From Allostreptomyces psammosilenae (lineage in GTDB: Bacteria > Actinomycetota > Actinomycetes > Streptomycetales > Streptomycetaceae): a stretch of DNA of 64,000 nucleotides. This document shows positions 39,125 through 47,201 of this stretch, in pieces. A model generated the notes under the pieces. The model was given only the letters and a program-made list of their open reading frames with translations. It did not search any database and had not been told where the DNA came from. The stretch lies in contig NZ_JACBZD010000002.1 in the NCBI RefSeq assembly GCF_013407765.1, positions 258,001-322,000 of the forward strand, written 5' to 3'. Both the position numbers and the translations under genes were made by a program. Position 1 is the first letter of the stretch; every line of letters starts with the position of its first letter.

Positions 39125-40689
39125 CGGTCCACCACCGTGAGCGACGGCGCGCGCCAGGCGTGCGCGGGGGTTGTGAAGTTCTCCGTGGACCTGGCGTGGT
39201 CCCTGGCGCGCGCGCCGGCGCCGGCCGTGGCGCGCTCGGCGCGGGGCGGGTGCGCGAGGGCCGTTCGGGCGCGGGTGGCCCGGTCCTCGGCGTCGGAGCC
39301 CGGTGCGGCGGCCGGGGAGCCCTGGGCCGTGGCCGGGGAGCCCTGGGCCGTGGCCGGGTTGCCCTGGGCCGTGGCCGGGGAGCCCTGGGCCGTGGCCGGG
39401 TTGCCCTGGGCCGTGGCCGGGAAGCCTGGTGCGGTGGTGCGGGCGCCCTGGCCGACGGCGACCAGGGCCAGGTTGGTCAGCGCGACGCCGCCCGGCGCGG
39501 CGTAGCCGTCGTGCCCCTCCGCCCCGGCCGAGGAGAGCCGGCGGGCACCGAAGGCGTCCGCCATCGGGTCGGCGCCGTGACCGAGGTCGCCCAGCCGGAG
39601 GTGCGGAACCAGGCGGATCCAGTCGTCGGCGGAGCGCATCGCCCACACCCGGGCGTCGGTGCCCAGGCCGGCCACCGTGTCGGCGCGCATGCCGGGGGCG
39701 GCCACCGCCACGATGTCGTCCACGCCGTCCAGCCGGCCGGCGGCCAGGCCGCAGACCACCGCTCCGTAGCTGTGGCAGATCGCCGTGAGGTGGACCGGTC
39801 GTTCCGCGCCGCCGGCGGCACCCTGCCGGGCCGCGAGCAGGCCGGCCACCTCCCGTTCCAGCCGGGCGGCCCCGGCGCGGGCCAACGTCCCGGTGGCGGC
39901 GTCCGCGCCGAGGCCGTCCGGGGTGAGGTATCCGGCCCAGGCGACCACGGCGACGCCCGCGGCGGGGGCGAGCCGGCGCTGCTCGGCGTGGAGCGCACGG
40001 GCGTCCGCGGCAAGGCCGCGCCGGCCGGCGCGGGCGTCGGCGACGTAGGAGGCGAGGTCGGTGTCGTTGCCGGGCACCAGCACCGTCAGGTGCTCGGCGG
40101 ACTCCGGATCGCCCAACACCTCGGCGACGAGACCGCGTCCGCGCGGGTCGAAGGCCAGGTAGCGGCGCCCGTCGGCCAGCAGCGCCGCGCACCGCTCGGC
40201 GAGTTCGGCGGCCTGCCGCCGCTCGGTCGCGGAGGCCGAGCCGTCGGAGGCCGTCCGTTCCGCCTGACGCCGGGTGGCCCGGATGGCCAGCTCGTTGGCG
40301 ACCGTCCGGAGCTCCAGCGGTACCCCGGGAAGGTTCCCCACCACACCGGGGTACCGCTCCGCCAGGGCCCGCTGGCGGGGGAGCGGCAGGCCGGCGAAGA
40401 AGTCGCCGACTGCGGCGGGCGGGGCGTCGAGCGGCGGCAGGCCGCCGGGGACGGAGGTGTCGCGCTCCCAGGCCTCGGCCCCGATCGGGCGCGGCGACGC
40501 TCCCGCGCCGGGCCGGTGCTCCGCCGTCACCCAGCCGGTGGTGGTGAGCACCAGGACCAGGGTGAGCAGGGCCGTCGCGGCCCGGCGCCCCTCCCGCACC
40601 ACGCGTCGCAGACCCGCCGACCAGGGTGCCGGCCGTCCCGCCACCGCACCCGCGTCCCTCGCAACCACTGGCCCCGACTCCTTCCGCAT
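39121..40689 (-). CDS. DUF1023-family alpha/beta hydrolase with C-terminal heptapeptide repeats
   Basis: 522 residues. An N-terminal membrane segment (TALLTLVLVLTTTGW, about 39-53) is followed by a helical region and the DUF1023 alpha/beta hydrolase domain: VLVPGNDTDLASYVADARA, VVAWAGY, and nucleophile Ser307 in AICHSYGAVV, with Asp and His candidates in RVWAMRSADDWIR and EGHDGY. Residues about 423-463 consist of GNPATAQ/GSPATAQ repeats encoded by a 21-bp tandem array. Probably an exported or membrane-bound esterase; linked by a GTGA overlap to an acyltransferase, so both may act on one surface molecule. Confidence 0.85.
   Translation of the reverse strand: MRKESGPVVARDAGAVAGRPAPWSAGLRRVVREGRRAATALLTLVLVLTTTGWVTAEHRPGAGASPRPIGAEAWERDTSVPGGLPPLDAPPAAVGDFFAGLPLPRQRALAERYPGVVGNLPGVPLELRTVANELAIRATRRQAERTASDGSASATERRQAAELAERCAALLADGRRYLAFDPRGRGLVAEVLGDPESAEHLTVLVPGNDTDLASYVADARAGRRGLAADARALHAEQRRLAPAAGVAVVAWAGYLTPDGLGADAATGTLARAGAARLEREVAGLLAARQGAAGGAERPVHLTAICHSYGAVVCGLAAGRLDGVDDIVAVAAPGMRADTVAGLGTDARVWAMRSADDWIRLVPHLRLGDLGHGADPMADAFGARRLSSAGAEGHDGYAAPGGVALTNLALVAVGQGARTTAPGFPATAQGNPATAQGSPATAQGNPATAQGSPATAQGSPAAAPGSDAEDRATRARTALAHPPRAERATAGAGARARDHARSTENFTTPAHAWRAPSLTVVDR
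39311..39436 (+). repeat. 21-bp tandem repeat, six copies, in the hydrolase gene
   Basis: GCCGGGGAGCCCTGGGCCGT-type units alternate with GCCGGGTTGCCCTGGGCCGT over six copies. They encode the (G/N/S)PATAQG heptad on the minus strand. Copy number is likely variable between strains. Confidence 0.9.
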
Positions 40690-40907
40690 CGCCGGCCCTC
40701 GCCGGATCGGCAGGACGGTAGGAAGCCGGTGGGTGTCGGGGCGTCACACCGCGGTGCTCACCTGCGACCAATACCGGGGTAGGGGGTGGTTGACCCGGCC
40801 CGGTGGGCCAGCGCTCGCGCCGCTGGCTGTGGCCGAGGCCGAAGGAGGGGAAACGATCGACCAACGCGGCATCCGGGACACCGACCGGGCCGTGGTTGAT
40901 CACTGAA

Positions 40908-41120
40908 CGGAGTTATCCACAGGTGGGGAGAGGGGGCTGTTGCCGGCTCTCTGGCTCGTGAGAGTGTGGATTCAGGGGGGCCCACCCGGGTCTCCCTGGC
41001 GGTGGTTGAGGGTTCATCGGAGTTATCCACAGGTGGGGAGAGGGGGCTGTTGCCGGCCTTCTGGCTCGTGAGAGTGTGGATTCAGGGGGGCCCACCCGGG
41101 CTTCCCTGGCGGCGGTTGAG
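40908..41120 (+). repeat. Tandem 103-bp duplication, dispersed element copies B1 and B2
   Basis: Two copies (40908-41010 and 41018-41120), 110 bp apart, differ at about five positions. Each begins CGGAGTTATCCACAGGTGGGG and contains a second block TTCAGGGGGGCCCACCCGGG; TTATCCACA is at 40913 and 41023. No gene fits. The same layout occurs at 10900 and, inverted, at 50446. Confidence 0.9.
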
Positions 41121-41145
41121 GACGCGTCACAGCCTTCCGCGCCTC

Positions 41146-41649
41146 TCAGCGCTCGGTGAGGGCCTGCCGCCAGACCGGGCTGTCGAAGTAGTGGTTGTCG
41201 TACTCCTCCGAGCTGTCCCGGATCTCCTGCACGGTCGCCTCGCCGCGGTAGACCCGTTCGAGCAGCCGGTAGTAGTCGAACCGCCGCAGGCCCGGCGTGA
41301 AGACCACCAGCATGTCGCCCTCCTCACCGGGCGCCGGGGCGAAGGCGTGCGGCACCGTCGGGGGAACGGTGAGGAAGTCCCCCGGGCCCAGGCTGAGCAC
41401 CTCCTCGTTCACCAGGATCCGCATCCGTCCGCCCAGCACGAAGAACATCTCGGTGGCCCGGGTGTGGAAGTGCGCGGGCGCGCCCGGAGACCCCGCGCGG
41501 AACGTCGCCCGGTTCGCGGTGAGGGCCCCGCCGGTGGCGCCCGCGTCCGCCAGCAGGGTGATCAGGCTGGTGGCGCCGTCCCGCAGGGTCTCGGCGTCGG
41601 CTGCCCGCACCAGGACGGGGTTCTGGTGCTGCGCGGTGGTGGCGTCCAC
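41146..41649 (-). CDS. Cupin-domain protein
   Basis: 167 residues from a GTG at 41649 with AGGGAG upstream. Cupin motif 1, GAPAHFHTRATEMFFVLGG, is at about 56-75, with metal-binding His and Glu, and motif 2, LGPGDFLTVPPTVPHAF, at about 86-103. The fold is a single bicupin half of about 110 residues plus a helical C-terminus (RLLERVYRGEATVQEIRD). Such proteins include dioxygenases, isomerases and binding proteins; the specific role cannot be told. Stands alone between a repeat region and the response regulator. Confidence 0.85.
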   Translation of the reverse strand: MDATTAQHQNPVLVRAADAETLRDGATSLITLLADAGATGGALTANRATFRAGSPGAPAHFHTRATEMFFVLGGRMRILVNEEVLSLGPGDFLTVPPTVPHAFAPAPGEEGDMLVVFTPGLRRFDYYRLLERVYRGEATVQEIRDSSEEYDNHYFDSPVWRQALTER

Positions 41650-41772
41650 GGTGGCTCCCTGGGGGTGTCGGTGCGGTGGATCCCGATGGTCGGGTCGCTG
41701 ACACCCACGAATCTAGGAGCGGGAAAGCCCCATGGCGTGGTGCATTCCGACGCCGGGTTCACGGGGCAATTC

Positions 41773-41875
41773 CGGCGACGCCCCATGGCCGGCGCCTAAC
41801 GGCCGGCGACGCCCCATGGTCGGCGCCCCACGGCCGGTCACGCCTCACGGCCGGTGCTCCCGCACGGCCGGCGCC
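41773..41875 (+). repeat. Degenerate intergenic repeats
   Basis: CGACGCCCCATGGCCGGCGC, CGACGCCCCATGGTCGGCGC and decaying variants repeat every 20-35 bases in the gap between the cupin gene and the response regulator. Confidence 0.55.
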
Positions 41876-41909
41876 ACCGGGTCGGACGATCCGCGCGGGG
41901 CGCGCGGCC

Positions 41910-42584
41910 TCAGCCGCGGCCGGGTGAGACCAGGCCGCTCTCGTAGGCGAAGACCACCGCCTGGGCCCGGTCCCGCAGGTCCAGCTTGGCAAGCACCCGC
42001 CCGAAGTGGGTCTTCACCGTCTGCTCGGCCACCACCAGCTCGCGCGCGATCTCGGCGTTGGACAGCCCGCGCGCCACCAGCCCCAGCACCTCGGTCTCCC
42101 GCTCGGTCAGCGCGTTCAGCCGGGTCGACGGGCGCGGACCGGCCGGCACCCGGCGGCCGAAGTCCTCGATCAGCCGGCGGGTCACCGACGGCGCCAGCAG
42201 CGCGTCCCCCGCCGCCACCACGCGCACCGCCGAGACCAGGTCGGCCGGCGGCGCGTCCTTCAGCAGGAACCCCGACGCCCCCACCCGCAGCGCCTCGTAG
42301 ACGTAGTCGTCCAGGTCGAAGGTGGTCAGCATCAGCACCCGCGGCCGGTGCTCCACCCCGCGCGGCGGGTCCAGCAGCCGCGCCGCCGCGCCCAGCCCGT
42401 CCAGCACGGGCATGCGCACGTCCATCAGCACCAGGTCCGGGTGGAGGCGCTGGGACAGCCGCACGGCCTCCGCCCCGTCCGCCGCCTCCCCGACCACCTC
42501 GATGCCGTCCTGCGCCGCCAGCACGGCGGCGAAGGCGCCGCGCACCATGGCCTGGTCGTCAGCGATCAGCACGCGAATCGTCAC
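41910..42584 (-). CDS. NarL/FixJ-type response regulator
   Basis: 224 residues from a GTG at 42584 with GGAAGGAGG just upstream; the longer open frame is unlikely. Receiver domain: DD at 9-10, phospho-acceptor Asp55 in LVLMDVRMPV, MLTTFD and FLLKDAPP. C-terminal LuxR helix-turn-helix: LTERETEVLGLVARGLSNAE, IARELVVAEQTVKTHFG. Partner of the sensor kinase, whose 3' end overlaps its start by 26 bases. Targets unknown. Confidence 0.95.
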   Translation of the reverse strand: MTIRVLIADDQAMVRGAFAAVLAAQDGIEVVGEAADGAEAVRLSQRLHPDLVLMDVRMPVLDGLGAAARLLDPPRGVEHRPRVLMLTTFDLDDYVYEALRVGASGFLLKDAPPADLVSAVRVVAAGDALLAPSVTRRLIEDFGRRVPAGPRPSTRLNALTERETEVLGLVARGLSNAEIARELVVAEQTVKTHFGRVLAKLDLRDRAQAVVFAYESGLVSPGRG

Positions 42585-44082
42585 GATCCGCCTCCTTCCC
42601 CCGCGTCGCTCCGCGGGAAGCCACGTCCCGCCGGCCGTCCGAGAACCCCGAACCGCCGGCCCCGCCACCCGGGAGCCCGGAGCCCAACGGCAGCACCGCC
42701 AAGACGCGGAAGCCCCCGTCCGCGGTCGGCGCCGCCGACAGCTCGCCGGCCAGCGCCGCCACCCGCTCCCGCATGCCGACCAGCCCCTGCCCGGCCCGCC
42801 CGCTCGGCGGCTCGGCCGGTGGGTGGGCGGCGGCCCGCGCCCCCGACCGGGCCGGTGGCGCGGCGTCATTCTCCACCAGCACCCGCAGCCGCCCGTCCGC
42901 CGCCTCCAGCCGCACCCGCGTCGCCGCCCCCGGCGCGTGCCGCACCACGTTGCTGAGCGCCTCCTGCACCACCCGGTAGGCCGTCAGCTGCGTCGTCTCC
43001 GGCACCCGCCCCCCGGCCGCCAACGCCCGCGGATCCTCGCCGTGCAGCTCCACGGCCACGCCGGCGCCGCGGGTGCCCTCGACCAGGTCCACCACCTCGC
43101 CCAGGCCCGGCTGCGGCGCCCGCTCGCCCCCGGACTCCTCGCTGCGCAGCACGCCCAACATCCGCCGCATCTCCGACAGCGCCTGCCGCGCCGCCCCGGC
43201 GATCGACTCGAACTCGCCGCGCGCCTCGGGCGTCAGCCCGGCCAGCCGGTAGGGGGCGCTGTCCGCCTGCACCGCCACCACCGACATGTGGTGCGCCACC
43301 ACGTCGTGCAGCTCGCGGGCGATCCGGGCGCGCTCCTCCAGCAGGGTGCGCAGCGCCCGCTCCTCCTGGGTCAGCACCTCCTGCTGGGCGATCCGCTCCC
43401 GCACGGCCCCCCGCCCGGCGCGCAGCAGGCCCAGGCCGAGGATGAGCGCGGAGAAGATCAGCGCGGTGAGGGTGTTGCTGTGGGCGCCGGGGGCCCGGGA
43501 CTCGGCGTAGGCGATCGTCGCCGCCAGCGCCAGGCACAGCAGGACGATCTCCCGCCACCGGCAGAAGGCCGCGACCATCAGGCACACCGCGATCAGCGAC
43601 AGGATGCTCTGCGGCAGCCACGGCCACAGCAGCATCTCGGGCGAGGAAGGGTGGCCGGTGGTGGCGATGAGCACGGCGGACAGCAGGTTCAGGCAGAGCG
43701 CGGCGGCCGGGCGGAACAGCGAGAGCACCAGCGGCACGTTCTGCAGGGTGGCCAGCGCCAGCGCCGTGCCGCTGGAGTAGCCGTAACTGTTGGCCTCGCC
43801 CGGACCGGCCATCATCGCCGAGCCGCTGAACAGCAGGATGGCGGTCAGGGCCACCAGCGCGCCGACGACCCACCGGCGCAGGACCGGCCCCATCCGCAGC
43901 ACGGGACTGGCCTCGGTCAGCAGCCAGGACACCTCGACGACGTCCCAGCGCCCCCGCGGGTGGGACGAGCCGGGCCGGGCGGGCGAGCCGGGCCGTGTGG
44001 ACCGGTCGGGGCGTGCGGACGAGCGGGACCGTGCGGACGATTCGGGCCGGGCGGGCGGACGGGAAGGGGACGGGCTGCTCAC
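42559..44082 (-). CDS. NarL-type sensor histidine kinase
   Basis: 507 residues. A disordered Ser/Pro/Arg N-terminus (about 45 residues) is followed by about five membrane helices (70-220), the HisKA_3 dimerisation domain with His259 in RIARELHDVVAHHMSVV, and the HATPase domain (N-box VVQEALSNVVRHAPG, GQGLVGMRERV). Typical of the NarL-partner kinases with an integral membrane sensor. The disordered C-terminal tail lies over the response regulator start. Signal unknown; no sensor domain of known type is visible. Confidence 0.94.
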   Translation of the reverse strand: MSSPSPSRPPARPESSARSRSSARPDRSTRPGSPARPGSSHPRGRWDVVEVSWLLTEASPVLRMGPVLRRWVVGALVALTAILLFSGSAMMAGPGEANSYGYSSGTALALATLQNVPLVLSLFRPAAALCLNLLSAVLIATTGHPSSPEMLLWPWLPQSILSLIAVCLMVAAFCRWREIVLLCLALAATIAYAESRAPGAHSNTLTALIFSALILGLGLLRAGRGAVRERIAQQEVLTQEERALRTLLEERARIARELHDVVAHHMSVVAVQADSAPYRLAGLTPEARGEFESIAGAARQALSEMRRMLGVLRSEESGGERAPQPGLGEVVDLVEGTRGAGVAVELHGEDPRALAAGGRVPETTQLTAYRVVQEALSNVVRHAPGAATRVRLEAADGRLRVLVENDAAPPARSGARAAAHPPAEPPSGRAGQGLVGMRERVAALAGELSAAPTADGGFRVLAVLPLGSGLPGGGAGGSGFSDGRRDVASRGATRGKEADRDDSRADR

Positions 44083-44184
44083 CCCACGACCCTAGGGCGC
44101 CACCCCCACCCCCGTCGCCGTACCGCGGTCCCCATCGCCGGGTGGTACCCAGGTATGACACCGCCGACGTCCTACCCTCCCGGT

Positions 44185-44898
44185 ATGACGCCCATCACCC
44201 AGGCGGTGATCCTGGCCGGCGGCCAGGGCTCCCGGCTCCGCCCCTACACCGACGACCGGCCCAAGCCCATGGTGGAGATCCCCGGCACCGGCCGGCCGAT
44301 CATCGCGCACCAGATCGACTGGCTGGCGGCGGAGGGGGTCGAGCACGTCATCGTCTCCTGCGGCCACCTCGCCGACGTGCTGCGCTCCTGGCTGGCCGGG
44401 GCCGACCTGCCGCTCACCGTGGAGACCGTCGTCGAGTCAGAGCCGCTGGGACGGGGTGGCGCCCTGCGGTACGCCGCCGCGGCGCTGCCGCACCCGCGGC
44501 GCCCCTGGTACGCCACCAACGGCGACGTGTGGACCCGCTTCCACCTGCGGGAGATGGCCGCCTTCCACGAGGAGCGCTCCGCGGTCGCCACCCTGGCGCT
44601 GGCCCGCCCGCGCATCCCCTGGGGGGTGGTGGAGACGGACGGCCTCGGCCACGTCACCGACTTCATCGAGGCCCCGCCCACGCCCTGGCCGGTGAACGCA
44701 GGCGTCTACGCCTTCGCGCCGGAGTTCACCGAGCTGCTGCCGGAGCGCGGCGACCACGAGCGGACCACCTTCCCCCGGCTCGCCCGCGAGCGCCGCCTGG
44801 CCGGGTACCACCTGCCGCAGGGCGCCTCGTGGCGGGCCATCGACACCGCCAAGGACCTCGCCGAGGCAGCCCGCGAACTCGCCGCCGACGGCCGCTGA
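44185..44898 (+). CDS. Sugar-phosphate nucleotidyltransferase
   Basis: 237 residues from ATG 44185 (an in-frame ATG at 44155 is also possible). NTP_transferase fold: VILAGGQGSRLRPYTDDRPK is the nucleotide-binding loop with catalytic Arg and Lys, then MVEIPGTGRPIIAHQIDWL, VVESEPLGRGGALRYAAAAL and WYATNGDVWTRF with the metal-binding Asp. It activates a sugar-1-phosphate to an NDP-sugar; the sugar (glucose or mannose most likely) is not shown. Divergent from the two-component genes, convergent with the SIS gene. Confidence 0.92.
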   Translation: MTPITQAVILAGGQGSRLRPYTDDRPKPMVEIPGTGRPIIAHQIDWLAAEGVEHVIVSCGHLADVLRSWLAGADLPLTVETVVESEPLGRGGALRYAAAALPHPRRPWYATNGDVWTRFHLREMAAFHEERSAVATLALARPRIPWGVVETDGLGHVTDFIEAPPTPWPVNAGVYAFAPEFTELLPERGDHERTTFPRLARERRLAGYHLPQGASWRAIDTAKDLAEAARELAADGR

Positions 44899-44972
44899 CC
44901 GCTCGCGGGCACCCGGCCGGCGCCGGCCGCCTGGGGGCGCCGGGCGGCGGGTGGCGGTCACCGGGCAGCCGC

Positions 44973-45740
44973 TCAGCGGTGCGCGGTCGGCGGGTAGGAG
45001 TGGAAGATGCGGTCCGCGTTGTCGGCCAGCACCGTGCGGTTCCACTCGGTGCCGCCGTCCACGTTGCCCGAGCGGAACGTCGGCGGCGTCACCCCGCGCT
45101 CGACGAGCAGGCCGATGGCACCCGCCACGACCGCCTGGAGCAGCGCGGAGGTGACCACGGTGGAGACCGGCCCGATCCGCCCGGGGACGCCGTCGACCTC
45201 CAGCTCCGCGTCACCGACCCCGATGCCGGTGTCCAGCACCAGGTCGCAGTGGTCCTTGAGGAAGGTGCCGGAGGGGTGGCGGGAGGAGACCTCCGCCGCG
45301 TACGCCAGCGACGTGACCCCGACGACAGTCAGCCCGCGCCCGCGCGCCTGCGAGGCCATCTCGACCGGCAGCGTGTTGCGCCCGGACAGCGAGATCACGA
45401 ACAGCAGGTCCCCGGTGCGGGCGGGGGAGCAGTCCAGCGTGGCGGTGGCCAGGCCGGGCACGTGCTCCAGCGCGCTGCCGAGGGTGGCCGGCACCACGTC
45501 CACCCCGGTCACGCCCGGCACGGCCAGCAGGTTCATCAGCGCCAGCCCGCCCGCCCGGTAGACGACGTCCATGGCCGGCAGCGAGGAGTGGCCGGCGCCG
45601 AAGACGAACAGCCGCCCCCCGTCGGCGACGGTGCGGGCGACGGCCCCGGCCACCGCGTCCACGGCCGGCGCCGCGTCGTCGCGGGCCCGCCGCAGGGCCT
45701 CCAGGGCGGCGTCCAGGTACTGCCCGGCCAGCTCCGTCAT
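44973..45740 (-). CDS. SIS-domain protein (UPF0309-like sugar isomerase)
   Basis: 255 residues from ATG 45740; the frame stays open to 47129 but that part is antisense to the next gene. The SIS phosphosugar-binding domain is visible in LFVFGAGHSSLPAMDVVYRA, DLLFVISLSGRNTLPVEMA and LTVVGVTSLAYA. UPF0309-type proteins are thought to act on phosphorylated amino sugars, possibly as epimerases or isomerases. It is divergent from the iron-dependent repressor, as in other Streptomyces as far as remembered. Confidence 0.92.
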   Translation of the reverse strand: MTELAGQYLDAALEALRRARDDAAPAVDAVAGAVARTVADGGRLFVFGAGHSSLPAMDVVYRAGGLALMNLLAVPGVTGVDVVPATLGSALEHVPGLATATLDCSPARTGDLLFVISLSGRNTLPVEMASQARGRGLTVVGVTSLAYAAEVSSRHPSGTFLKDHCDLVLDTGIGVGDAELEVDGVPGRIGPVSTVVTSALLQAVVAGAIGLLVERGVTPPTFRSGNVDGGTEWNRTVLADNADRIFHSYPPTAHR

Positions 45741-45934
45741 GGCGCGTCCTCTCCTGTCGGCTCCGCGGCCCGCCCCGCTCCCGCGCGGATCTCGGCGCGG
45801 GGGCCGGGCAACCGAACGGTGGCGCCTCGCCACGGCCGTGTCAACGCCCCCGGCGCACGGGACGCCGCGACCGTCACGGCGCCGCGGTCCGCCCGCGCCC
45901 GGCGGCCGCCGTCCTTCCGGGCGACACAGCTGTC

Positions 45935-45949
45935 CTGGACATGGTCCAG
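45935..45949. promoter_or_regulatory. Palindrome in the SIS / DtxR-family divergent promoter
   Basis: CTGGACATGGTCCAG has 6-bp perfect arms around ATG and lies 38 bases before the repressor start. Candidate operator; the regulator is unknown. Confidence 0.5.
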
Positions 45950-45986
45950 AATTGGCATGAGGACCAAGGAACGGAGCTGTGCAGCC

Positions 45987-46679
45987 GTGAGCGGACTGAT
46001 CGACACGACGGAGATGTACCTCCGCACCATTCTGGAGCTGGAGGAGGAGGGCGTCGTCCCCATGCGCGCCCGGATCGCGGAGCGGCTGGAGCAGAGCGGC
46101 CCCACGGTCAGCCAGACGGTGGCCCGGATGGAACGGGACGGCCTGCTCGCCGTCGCCCCGGACCGGCACCTGGAGCTGACCGAGGAGGGCCGCCGGCTGG
46201 CCGTCCGGGTGATGCGCAAGCACCGCCTGGCCGAGTGCCTGCTCGTCGACGTGATCGGCCTGGAGTGGGAGGACGTGCACGCCGAGGCCTGCCGCTGGGA
46301 GCACGTGATGAGCGAGGCGGTGGAGCGGCGGGTGATCGAGCTGCTCCAGCACCCCACCGAGTCCCCCTACGGCAACCCGATCCCCGGCCTGGAGGAGCTG
46401 GGGGAGACCGGGCCGACCGACTCCTTCCTGGAGGAGGGCATCATCGCCCTGGGGGACGTCGAGGCCGGCGGGGAGGGCAAGTCCGTCGTGGTGCGCCGCA
46501 TCGGCGAGCCGATCCAGACCGACTCGCAGCTGATGCACGCGCTGCGCCGCGCGGGGGTGCGGCCGGGCGCCGTGGTGCAGGTGTCGGAGTCGGTGGGGGG
46601 CGTGCTGGTCGGCAGCGGCGGGGAGTCCGTGGAACTGGACGCCGAGGTCGCTTCGCACGTCTTCGTGGCCAAGGCCTGA
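45987..46679 (+). CDS. dmdR1: Iron-dependent repressor, DtxR/IdeR/DmdR family
   Basis: 230 residues from a GTG at 45987 (MSGLIDTTEMYLRTI). N-terminal winged helix: ARIAERLEQSGPTVSQTVAR with recognition helix and VAPDRHLELTEEG. The dimerisation and metal-binding domain has C102-type ligands in HRLAECLLVDVIGLEW, HAEACRWEHVMSEAVERR and HPTESPYGNPIPGL. The SH3-like C-terminus (VVVRRIGEPIQTDSQLMHAL, VASHVFVAKA) completes the fold. It represses iron uptake and storage genes by binding iron boxes; one such site is at 32128. The start could lie at an earlier codon. Confidence 0.95.
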   Translation: MSGLIDTTEMYLRTILELEEEGVVPMRARIAERLEQSGPTVSQTVARMERDGLLAVAPDRHLELTEEGRRLAVRVMRKHRLAECLLVDVIGLEWEDVHAEACRWEHVMSEAVERRVIELLQHPTESPYGNPIPGLEELGETGPTDSFLEEGIIALGDVEAGGEGKSVVVRRIGEPIQTDSQLMHALRRAGVRPGAVVQVSESVGGVLVGSGGESVELDAEVASHVFVAKA

Positions 46680-46854
46680 CCGCTTCGCGGCGGTTCCGGG
46701 ACGGCTGAACGGAGGTCTGCGCTCCGGTTGCGGGGATCGGGGTTCGGGTGCCCGGGGGTTCGTCGGGTGCGCGCGGATTCGGGCCATCGGGGGGTTCGGG
46801 TGCCTGGGGTTCGGGCAACGCGGGCTTCGGGCAACGCGGGGCTTCGGCGCGCGC

Positions 46855-46934
46855 CGGTTCGGATGGGCGCCAGTTCGGATGGGCGCCAGTTCGGATGGGC
46901 GGCGGTTCGGATGGGCGGAGGTTCGGGTGAGCGG
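46855..46934 (+). repeat. 16-bp tandem repeat, five copies
   Basis: Units like CAGTTCGGATGGGCGC repeat without gaps at 46855, 46871, 46887, 46903 and 46919. The preceding 100 bases hold looser GGTTCGGGTGCC/GGGCAACGCGGG variants. Intergenic, no gene seen. Confidence 0.9.
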
Positions 46935-47147
46935 GGGCGGCCCGGCAGGAGCCGCCCCCGCCCGCAGCCCGGAGCCCCGAGCGCTCCGGGCTGTCCCACC
47001 CTCTCGGCGGGCCCACTCGCAGGCCCGCCCGGAGACCCCCGGACCACCGGCTTCCCCTTCCGGCCCTCCCGGTCCCTCCGTCACCCATTGTCCCCACGGG
47101 GTTACCCGGCAACCCCCGCCGGGCGTCACTCGAAAGTGGGAAGCACG

Positions 47148-47171
47148 TGGGGTGATCAGCTGATCACCCCA
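47148..47171. promoter_or_regulatory. 24-bp perfect palindrome
   Basis: TGGGGTGATCAG is followed directly by its reverse complement CTGATCACCCCA, with no loop. It lies between the convergent repressor gene and ABC permease gene. A loopless palindrome fits a protein-binding site better than a hairpin terminator, though a terminator role is possible. Confidence 0.7.
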
Positions 47172-47201
47172 TGGTGGCGGGCTGCCGGGCCCGCCATGAT
47201 G

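Noticed and set aside
40913-41031. TTATCCACA boxes as part of a replication origin
   Set aside because: Only isolated boxes at three loci, no cluster, no AT-rich unwinding region and no dnaA/dnaN/gyr genes.
45935-45949. DasR (dre) site near the SIS gene
   Set aside because: The palindrome CTGGAC-ATG-GTCCAG does not match the TGGTCTAGACCA dre consensus.
46855-46934. Tandem repeats as a CRISPR array
   Set aside because: Units are contiguous without spacers and there are no cas genes.
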